The translations under genes and the position numbers were made by a program. 64,000 nucleotides of DNA from Petrosia ficiformis (taxonomy: Eukaryota; Porifera; Demospongiae; Haplosclerida; Petrosiidae): contig OX345636.1 of the NCBI GenBank assembly GCA_947044365.1, positions 7,522,001 through 7,586,000 on the forward strand, given 5' to 3'. The notes under the pieces are model-generated. The model was not told where the DNA came from, did not search any database, and saw only the letters and a list, made by a program, of their open reading frames with translations. Shown piece by piece: positions 56,373 to 64,000 of the stretch (position 1 is the first letter of the stretch; every line of letters begins with the position of its first letter).

Positions 56373-58111
56373 GTATTAAGATGAAAAGAGTGAGGACATA
56401 GAACAATCACAGATATAATAATATGTGTGTAGTCATTCATAAATAGACAGACAAATAGACAGACAAGTATACATACAGTTATGAATAAAGATACAGACAC
56501 GAGTGAGACAAAACTGATGTTTTTAGACATGAATAGAACAAACAAAGGAATGCTTTGCTAATCTTGTCTACATTGACAAAGGAAGGTAGTGATTATATTG
56601 AAGACACACTCACAAGAGAAGTTCTATATGTTGCACTATCTGTATTAACTGATAACAGTATTTATATTAGTGCTGGGAATCAGTAGAGACACCAATATCG
56701 ATTATTAGCACACCCAATATCGATTGATTATCGATAATATCAGAAGAAGTAATTAATTACTTGACAGGAAAGACCCTCCACTAATTGGCATGAAATACAT
56801 AATTTTGGTATCATGTACTAAATATAAAACCAGTTGTAAGTTAAGTTACTAGAATGTTTTTTAAAAAAACAAATGCCTTGTACTGAATGCACATGCGCAT
56901 AAGTACAAATTGATATCTGGTCATGATATCAATTATTCCTAAATATGCTATATCGATAATGATTATTGATATTTTGATTATCGAGTTCCAGCATGAATAC
57001 GAATTATTAATATTGATAAAGAAACCATATCTGTGTAACACTAGACATGATAATACATCAGTGTCACTAACAGTATAGGACACTCTATCTTTTCATGTAT
57101 ATACAACATACAACTCTGTGTAACTGTGTTAGTGTAAAACAGTAACTCAGTATAGTGGATAACACTTGTATAACTGTGTGTTAGTGTAAAACAGTAACTC
57201 ACTTGTTAGTATGATGGAGAACACTTGTATAACTGTGTGTTAGTGTAAAACAGTAACTCACTTGATAGTACAATGGATAACACTGTATGACAGTGTGTGA
57301 CAGTGTAAAACAGTCACTGGTTTGATGTCTACTGTTTTCAACTTGACAACCAACCACATGGAATCATTCAGATGATGATCATATACAAAGCTTACTATAA
57401 TATTGAATTACTTGTTATTAGCATTGTTTTAGCATGGGCTAAAATAAGTGTGCATATATGAGTAATGGTACTTGAATTCCTTCCTCATTAATACAAAATA
57501 CTCACAAAGTGTTTAGTTGAGTACATTGAAGTACTTTTAAGTCCTTTTATCTAAGGAGGCATTAAATACTGTCAATTTGTCATAATTGAATAAAGCTTGC
57601 AGATGTAATATATCATAGTGGAATGGAAGTTTAACAATCTGTCAGCTACATATGAACAGCACCTAAATACCTAGTACTAATGCTTTGACTTCAGTACTTC
57701 TCAGCTAGAAGCATGGAAGTTAGGTTACAAAAAGGCACAGTACGATAACTTTGTACATCATCCCCTCAAGATCTTTCTAATACAGGTTTTGCCACCTTGA
57801 CAATTATTTTTATGTGAAGGCCTGGTATTGCATAGACGTTATTCTAATATTGATTTCTGAAATATAACTGTATTTATATTTAGTCAATCTAAGTTGTACA
57901 TGTACATGTATGCCTAATTTACATGTACATGTAATTGTACTTAATTAACTCTGTATAAAAATGGATAAGGTATGCAAATTTATTAGATGTAGTTGAATTA
58001 AAATGGGCCGAATTTCAGGTTTGGTATTGAAGCATCAACAACTTTGGTATCATAATTTATTACCTTTAATTACATGTAACTATAACTCACAATGCCTTAT
58101 ATTTCTTCCAG
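56373..58111 (+). other. Calpain intron region; first half of the C2-like domain not found
   Basis: No exon encoding the W..G..AGG..N..NPQ part of domain III was seen. Contains ATCGATTAT-rich inverted sequence (56695-57010) and a tandem repeat at 57095-57330. Confidence 0.5.
57095..57330. repeat. ~62-bp tandem repeat, four units
   Basis: Units of AACACTTGTATAACTGTGTG, TTAGTGTAAAACAGTAACTC and ACTTGTTAGTATGATGG with internal variation. Confidence 0.9.
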
Positions 58112-58320
58112 GCTCCAGAAGATGGCAGTACTGTACTGACTAAACAATATATTGACTACAACTATAGCTCTGGTAACTCAGGTTCTTTCACAAATGCTTG
58201 TGAAGTCGTGAAGTGGTTTGATTTTGATCTTGGATGTTACTTTGTCTTACCATGTGCATTCAAACCAGGGGAGGAGGGAGACTTCCTTTGGAGTATCTTC
58301 ACTGAGAGTTACTCTGAACA
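58112..58320 (+). pseudogene. Calpain exon, domain III (C2-like) second half
   Basis: Acceptor TTCCAG|GCTCC, donor GAACA|GTGAGT; 209 nt, open. Includes EVVKWFDFDLGCYFVLPCAF and KPGEEGDFLWSIFTESYSEQ, matching the L.PG.Y.IVP.TF.P.EEG.FLLR.F.E block. Frame intact. Confidence 0.85.
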
Positions 58321-58377
58321 GTGAGTCCATCTATTCAATATGTTTGAATAGATCTATTTACCTTTCTACTTTGACAG

Positions 58378-58426
58378 GAAAACTACCGAAGAGGGAAAGG
58401 TTGGTGAACCTTCTGTTCCACAGCCG
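58378..58426 (+). pseudogene. Calpain linker exon
   Basis: 49 nt between TTGACAG and GTAGGT that completes the split Gln codon and encodes KTTEEGKVGEPSVPQP. It is the variable linker between domain III and the penta-EF-hand domain. Splice phases fit both neighbours. Confidence 0.7.
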
Positions 58427-58908
58427 GTAGGTACACTCAACATTATACGAATGAGCATTAGTTGATACACAGAGAAATACATTTCGTATATTACACCATT
58501 TTACGTTTTTGATAAGGTTTTTGCCTTTTGAGCATGGGCGAAATCGACTCAGTGGTGTACACCAGATTTCCATACAGAATGTTTTGTTAGGGAGAGAAAG
58601 AATTGCTCATACAAAGCACACTGCTCCTGGGGGTGGGGGTATGCTGCTATTAGTGGATATTCCCCTTACTGTATGAAACCCTATACACCATTAGGAATAC
58701 ACCCTGAGCTAATTAATAAAGAGTTAATATTATTAGTGGTAATATAATCATAATTTAATACACCATCCAATCTTGAGCACTGTACAGTGCCAAATAAAAG
58801 CTCTTTATGCCAATAGTATATACATCATATGAGTTCAATAACACTGTTTGAAGTCTTAAGTTATAACAAGCTCTGGCTTAGAGATTTTGTTGAAACTCTA
58901 TTTTTCAG

Positions 58909-59011
58909 ACTAATCCTCGTTTAGCTCAACTCAAAGAAATGTTTGTTGGTGACAATAATGAAATAGATTTTGTGGAACTGCAAGACATTTTGACAGCATC
59001 TCTGAGCAAAG
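58909..59011 (+). pseudogene. Calpain penta-EF-hand exon 1
   Basis: Acceptor TTTTTCAG|ACTAAT, donor CAAAG|GTTAGA (phase 1). Includes RLAQLKEMFVGDNNEIDFVE then LQDILTASLSK, the first EF-hand of the calpain type (F...AGDD.EID..EL). Frame intact. Confidence 0.85.
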
Positions 59012-59029
59012 GTTAGAGATATATAGAGA

Positions 59030-59325
59030 GGGAAGGAGGGAGGGAGGGAGAGAGGAAAGGAGAGAGTGAGAGAGAGAGGTAGGGAGGGAGAGGGAAGGAG
59101 AGTGAAGGAGGGAGTCAGAGAGGGAAGGAGGGAGTCAGAGAGGGAGAAGAGTGTGAGAGAGGTGAGGAGAGAGGAAAAAGGGAGTGAGAGAAAGAGTGAG
59201 GGTAGAAGCGAGCGATGGAGAGGAAGGAGGGCTTGAGAGAGGGAGGGAGTGTAGGAGAGAGAAATGAGTGTGTTAGAGAAGGAGAGAGAAGGGAAGGTGT
59301 AAGAGGGATGGGGAGAGAAGTTATG
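59030..59325. repeat. Polypurine GGGA/GAGA microsatellite
   Basis: About 300 bp almost purely purine on the plus strand (GGGAGGGAG, GAGAGAG). It lies in the intron directly after the EF-hand exon. Long mirror-like purine tracts can form triplex DNA. Confidence 0.95.
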
Positions 59326-59361
59326 GCATCATTTTTTAAAAATTGTATCCCGTTCTCACAG

Positions 59362-59420
59362 ACATGCAGTCTGCAGTGTTCTCTCTGGATGCCTGTCGCT
59401 CCATGATTGCTATGTTGGAT
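59362..59420 (+). pseudogene. Calpain penta-EF-hand exon 2
   Basis: Acceptor CTCACAG|ACATGC, donor TTGGAT|GTAAGA. Encodes DMQSAVFSLDACRSMIAMLD, equivalent to FSIETCKxMVxMLD. The final Asp is position 1 of the next EF loop. Frame intact. Confidence 0.85.
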
Positions 59421-59967
59421 GTAAGAATATATAATATACATGTACATGCAATTATAATAATAAAAATAGTAAAAATTACACTGTTTTTATTATGCTTAAA
59501 CGCTGATACTTATATCCAGTAATGGTAGTTGCTAACATATTTCTTGATCGTATATGTGGAAATTTTGACTCTTTGCTGTTCACAGAGTATTGACAAATTA
59601 AATTTTGACGATTAGCACTTAAATTTCATTATGTGGGTGTGACTGAGCATGTATGTTTTACGTTTAAACAATATGCAGTTGTTCTGTTTATCACTGGAAG
59701 TACTTAGTAGTGGAAGGTGAGATAGATTGTGGGGACTGAGAAATGAAGACTACTACTTCTTGTTAGACACATTCCAAGGAAGATATCAACTGGTTGTATT
59801 GTATTTCTGAATGCGCATGTGTGAACTAATTGGCAAATGTTAATTTGATGGTTTCAACCCAAAACCACCTAAATGCCAAATGACAAACCTCATCAATATT
59901 TCCACGTATACAGTATGTCATTTTGTTTTTGTGTGATAATAGTAATAATTACATTCTTTTTTAAGAG

Positions 59968-60036
59968 GTTGACAAGAATGGTACTCTCAATTTTGATGAA
60001 TTCCAGAATTTGCAGGAGACCATTGCAAAATGGAAG
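59968..60036 (+). pseudogene. Calpain penta-EF-hand exon 3
   Basis: Acceptor TTAAGAG|GTTGAC, donor TGGAAG|GTATTG; 23 codons in phase 0: VDKNGTLNFDEFQNLQETIA then KWK. Together with the Asp of the previous exon it makes a canonical calcium loop D-V-D-K-N-G-T-L-N-F-D-E. Confidence 0.85.
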
Positions 60037-60572
60037 GTATTGAAATATAATATCTTGATATACACTGAGCGATGTGATTGGTTAGTACTAAGTTTCAGTA
60101 CTCTCTCTTATAGATTAAGTTCTAGCTCAAATGTTAAGTGTTTAAAGAACTAATGTTGTACCATTGAGATTTGTCTTAACCTATTGTATATTAAAGGTCA
60201 TTCACATTCACCTTGTCCTCAGAAACATGCTCATCACTTTAGTTTTGAATGACCAACAATCTTTTTACCTGCACCATTATCATATAATTATCCTTCCCAT
60301 TTTTTTTGTGTATGTCAAATTTCAATCCATAGCTTCATTATTGATTTAAAATATAATCATGTATTAACCTTATGACATTAAACTATACACTATATTACAT
60401 ATAAATTCATCTCATCATAAGTTTGAGGACATAGTGAATGTGAACAGACTTTAGTTTATGTGTTACTGTTAGTGTATGTAGTACTGAAAATGGTTTTGAT
60501 CTCCATGGTAACGGGTTATATATTAAATTGTATACTGTTTTGCTTATAATATGTTTATAACACAATCTGTAG

Positions 60573-60743
60573 AAAATGTTAGAAAATGTTTTTCAAATTT
60601 GATCGTGATCGTTCTGGTACTCTGGAAAAACAAGAAACCTACAATTGTATTCACAAAAACATGGATAGAGGGAGAGAAGAGAGCCTGGAAGACATTGCAT
60701 GTGTATGTCTCATGAATCAGGATGGGATCAGTTGATTTGAAAT
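60573..60743 (+). pseudogene. Calpain penta-EF-hand last exon, disrupted
   Basis: After AATCTGTAG, an AAAATGTTAG duplication precedes MFFKFDRDRSGTLEKQETYN, an EF-hand with loop D-R-D-R-S-G-T-L-E-K-Q-E. It is followed by HKNMDRGREESLEDIACVCL and a TGA soon after. The usual last EF-hand motifs are missing and the phase at the start is off, so the 3' end is decayed. Confidence 0.75.
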
Positions 60744-60830
60744 ACAAACCAAGTGTGAAGAGTGAGTTACATGTAGTTATGGTTCATATAATTAGAATTA
60801 CCACATAATTTAGATATAATGATGATGAGG

Positions 60831-60835
<5 letters not shown>

Positions 60836-60860
<25 letters not shown>
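60836..60860. repeat. TA microsatellite
   Basis: A short run of TA dinucleotides. Confidence 0.9.
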
Positions 60861-60861
<1 letters not shown>

Positions 60862-61489
60862 CAGAGTATTGATAAGTTTTGAAGCATGGGCCAAATTGGC
60901 TCAAAAATGGTTAGCATCTTATATACATGTAGTTACGTAAATGTACATGTATGTAAACTATTATCAACTCGTATGTGTAGTTGTGTACTTTCAGGAGATA
61001 TTTCAGTCTACAACATAAATTATACATGTATACAGATAGTGTGTGTAATAAGATACACCTTTTTTTTACCACCCCAACCCCCTTTCAAATCAATTAGGTT
61101 TTTTTTATTCCCTACATGTAGAAGTACATGTACATGTACATGTACATGTAGCAATCAAGTACAGTAGACCCTCGCTAGCTTTGTACCCAAAGATCAAATT
61201 GATTTTAAAAATTGATTACCAAGAAAAATGTGTTGGCACAGCATTTAATCAGATATCCACCGTAGCCGTGATAACATACCTCAACATTTTTTCCACAACA
61301 TTATTTAAACATTTCTTCCTGAAACACTTTCCATTACATTATCCTTTTGTATAGTAATTGTATTGAAATTGCACATGTGATTATATTATTGAAAATCTAT
61401 AAATGGAGTAATACACATGTAAATTTACTGTTGAATTATGTCATTTCAATGTTTACTCTTACGTGCATGTAGCCAATGAAATTATGTAT

Positions 61490-61602
61490 CCAGGATGAAC
61501 AATCATTATGTTTTGTACATGTACTGTATATACCAAATTATATATCCAGGATGAACAATCATTATGTTTTGTACATGTACTGTATATACCAAATTTCAGT
61601 GT
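61490..61602. repeat. 52-bp tandem duplication
   Basis: ATCCAGGATGAACAATCATT, ATGTTTTGTACATGTACTGT and ATATACCAAATT occur twice head to tail. Confidence 0.9.
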
Positions 61603-61734
61603 AATTTATAGTTCTCTGCATGTACAAACCTGTTTGTAGTATCTGCGAAAAATTGGTTTTGTTTACACAAAGCCATATTGACACAATTAACTAGGTAAGG
61701 GTGGGGTTTATATCATAGTACACTGTATAGTACC

Positions 61735-61885
61735 ATATATACTCTAATTATTTCATGTGCTTACATGAAATAATTAGACTACGTATTATATTGTACTAAA
61801 CTAGTTACATGTAGCTAGTATATAGGTTAGGTATATGAATAGAGTTTATGTATTATAATACCATATATACTCTAATTATTTCATA
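61735..61885. repeat. Dispersed ACCATATATACTCTAATTAT repeat with perfect hairpin
   Basis: Two copies of ATACCATATATACTCTAATT followed by ATTTCAT. The first forms a perfect inverted repeat of 16 bp (TCTAATTATTTCATGT) around GCTT (about 61742-61777). Related copies lie at 21367-21480 and 29540-29680. Confidence 0.75.
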
Positions 61886-62064
61886 TGTACTAGACGTATA
61901 CACACACGTGTACATGAACGTGTGTGTGTGACTAACTGACTATACATATATGTGTATGTATGTATGCGTGTCTAACAATATGTTTTGGTATTGTGTTTAC
62001 ATGTATGTGTGTATATGTAACTATGTGTACATCAGGATTGAGATAATGATAATTGTAATTAATT

Positions 62065-62305
62065 AATTAGCCTTTTTGAGTAATTGTAATGGTAATTTAA
62101 CATATGTAACTCTAATAGTAATTGTAATGGTAATGGTAATTTAATATATGTAACTCTAATGGTAATTGTGATGGTAATGGTAATTTAACATATGTAACTC
62201 TAATGGTAATTGTAATGGTAATGGTAATTTAACATATGTAACTCTAATGGTAATTGTAATGGTAATGGTAATTTAACATATGTAACTCTAATGGTAATTC
62301 ATTTT
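62065..62305. repeat. ~43-bp minisatellite (TAATGGTAATTGTAATGGTA)
   Basis: About five units of TAATGGTAATTGTAATGGTA and ATGGTAATTTAACATATGTA, ending in ACTC. Confidence 0.95.
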
Positions 62306-62629
62306 ATGAAGTACTTGAGGTATAATCACTCAATTACTAAATGCACTATTGGACTGAAAGTTCATGACAACTGATTATCTCAAATTTTCACCACTGCTTC
62401 TTGCATGAACTTTGGTCAGTATATTCAGCATAACTCAGCATATTCTATAGCTATGAGCACATGTCATCTCCAAGTGTAGAATCCTTTTCAATTTAGCACG
62501 ACAGAAAATATTCAACAGTGTCGTTTATTGCCAAAAAACTTTGAATCATTACTATTCTTAAAAAGTAATTGTAATGATAATTAATTTGTTAGTATAGTAA
62601 TTGACCCCAATCCTGGTGTACATGCAGTG
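62306..62629. other. Spacer
   Basis: No feature recognised. TAATTGTAATGATAATTAAT near 62565 is a stray piece of the preceding minisatellite. Confidence 0.4.
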
Positions 62630-62799
62630 TATGTGTGTACATGTACATGTGTGTGACTACATGTATATGTGTGTATATGAGTGACTATACTTACTATACA
62701 TGTAGTAAATGTGTGTGTCACTATATGTATAGTACATGTATATGTGACTATACATATACCATAATACATGTCTGTGTGTATGTTACTATATATACATAT
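62630..62799. repeat. TGTG/TATA minisatellite, left part
   Basis: Degenerate GTGACTATACATATA and TACATGTGTGTG units. The array is interrupted by the MITE at 62800-63374 and continues beyond it. Confidence 0.85.
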
Positions 62800-63374
62800 C
62801 AGTGGTGGATTTGGAAATTGAAGAAGGAGATTTCTAAAAACAAAACAGCACATGAAGTGCACCTCATTAACTATTCATGAGGGGTGTGGTCAATATATTT
62901 TGTAATCACACCTACCTCTGTCGGGCATGACTATAACTTTATCGGGACAGTTAGGAAAGGTATGCAAACTTACTATACGTTAATAACTTGGCGCTAGCTA
63001 TCATGATTTATTATACTAAATGTTTGATGAAACGCGAGCATCAGATTCACAAGCAGACTGAGTGTGAGACTTTATAGCAGTCATGACTACGACTTTGCCC
63101 ATCAGCAATCTTCAGATTCAGTTGCATCAGACTTTTACAGACTAGCAACATTATTACTGAAGTACACATGTAGTACAATCATAGGTACATGTGTATATAG
63201 TTATTTATGTACTTACCATCTTTACTAAGTTCTCTTAGAAGCACAATGCTCCTATTGTTATATTACGAAATGCTGGTGGGCGTGGCACACAGACTTTTTC
63301 TATCAATTTTTTCAAAACATGATTTGAAAGGGGGTTTCCGTAGAAACCGAAGAAACCCCCTAGATCCACCACTG
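62800..63374. mobile_element. hAT-like MITE (CAGTGGTGGAT termini)
   Basis: Inverted ends CAGTGGTGGATTTGG and (complement) CAGTGGTGGATCTAGGGG. Flanks CATAT (62795-62799) and CATTT (63375-63379) are a 5-bp duplication with one mismatch. The termini resemble those of the 38412-38752 and 27127-27643 elements. No coding capacity in 575 bp. It sits inside a minisatellite. Confidence 0.75.
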
Positions 63375-63379
63375 CATTT

Positions 63380-64000
63380 ACAGTAATACATGTATGTGAC
63401 TATACATGTACATACATGTACACAGAAGTACATGTGTGTATATGTGACTATACATATGCAATAATACATGTGTACATGTATGTGTGTATATGTGTCTATA
63501 CAAATACAGTAGTACACTTGTACATGTGTGTGTGTGTGACCAGACATATACATGATGTACCTTAGTACACATGTGTGTGTATGTGTCTATGCATATACAA
63601 ACTGTACACTATACAGTAGTAAATGTGTACATGTATGTGTGTGTGACTATACATATACAGTAGTACATGTGTATATGTGACTATAAATATATAGTAGTAC
63701 ATGTGTGTATATGTGACTATACATATACAGTAGTACATGTGTGTATGTGACTGTACATATACAGTAGTACATGTGTGTGTATGTGACTATACGTATACAG
63801 TAGTACATGTGTGTATGTGACTATACATATACAGTAGTACATGTGTGTGTATGTGACTATACATATACAGTAGTACATGTGTATATGTGACTATAAATAT
63901 ATAGTAGTACATGTGTGTATATGTGACTATACATATACAGTAGTACATGTGTGTATGTGACTGTACATATACAGTAGTACATGTGTGTGTATGTGACTAT
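63380..64000. repeat. ~37-bp minisatellite at right window edge
   Basis: Units of GTGACTATACATATACAGTA and GTACATGTGTGTGTAT. From about 63640 the units are very regular, with a repeated order of variants (ATAAATATATAG unit at 63682 and again at 63892, about 210 bp apart). It continues past the window. Confidence 0.95.

Noticed and set aside
59115..59447. Ser/Pro/Leu-rich minus-strand frame of 110 codons
   Set aside because: It is the complement of the polypurine microsatellite.

Overview
This is an AT-rich, repeat-dense eukaryotic nuclear window. Genes are split by GT-AG introns, and mobile-element relics and minisatellites fill most of the rest. The host genes I can read are a RING / TRAF-zinc-finger / coiled-coil / MATH protein (TRAF-like) and a calpain relic. 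The mobile elements are piggyBac, hAT-like, DIRS, Penelope and Ty3/gypsy. Together with the ubiquitous TACATGTA-type oligopalindromes and short introns, this suggests a basal metazoan, most likely a demosponge similar to Amphimedon. That identification is inference from style and was not checked against any database.

Layout. 1-5.4 kb: minisatellites, a small hAT-like element with an 8-bp target duplication, and a 45-bp satellite. 5.9-37.6 kb, minus strand: a TRAF-like gene. A RING exon (37573-37409) and a zinc-finger/coiled-coil exon (36907-36289) are followed by three homologous MATH exons at 35348-34839, 10906-10391 and 6464-5944. All splice phases agree, and the joined length is an exact multiple of three (2331 nt), so one 776-residue protein with three MATH domains is possible. 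The 24-kb gap between the first and second MATH exons holds a direct segmental duplication (about 15.18-21.33 kb and 24.90-33.76 kb). Its two copies carry different insertions: DIRS and Penelope in the first; gypsy, hAT-like, a 732-bp TIR element and a MITE in the second.

37.6-48.5 kb: no intact gene. There are small TIR elements, hairpins, a 140-bp foldback, and a 102-bp satellite of about 21 units (44.65-46.80 kb) with a 918-bp (9-unit) higher-order period. 48503-51486: a nearly complete piggyBac transposon with TTAA target duplications, inverted termini and all three catalytic Asp, broken by two frameshifts. 52.7-60.7 kb, plus strand: a calpain pseudogene. The Cys exon is intact, but the His/Asn exon is missing where two minisatellites lie, and several other exons are frameshifted. 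61-64 kb: minisatellites and one more hAT-like MITE. The repeats at the two window ends belong to similar families.

The points most worth following up are the three-MATH arrangement, the duplication with resolvable insertions, the 918-bp higher-order satellite, the 48-bp perfect palindrome at the 5' end of the Penelope fragment, and the gypsy fragment whose reverse-transcriptase part is inverted.
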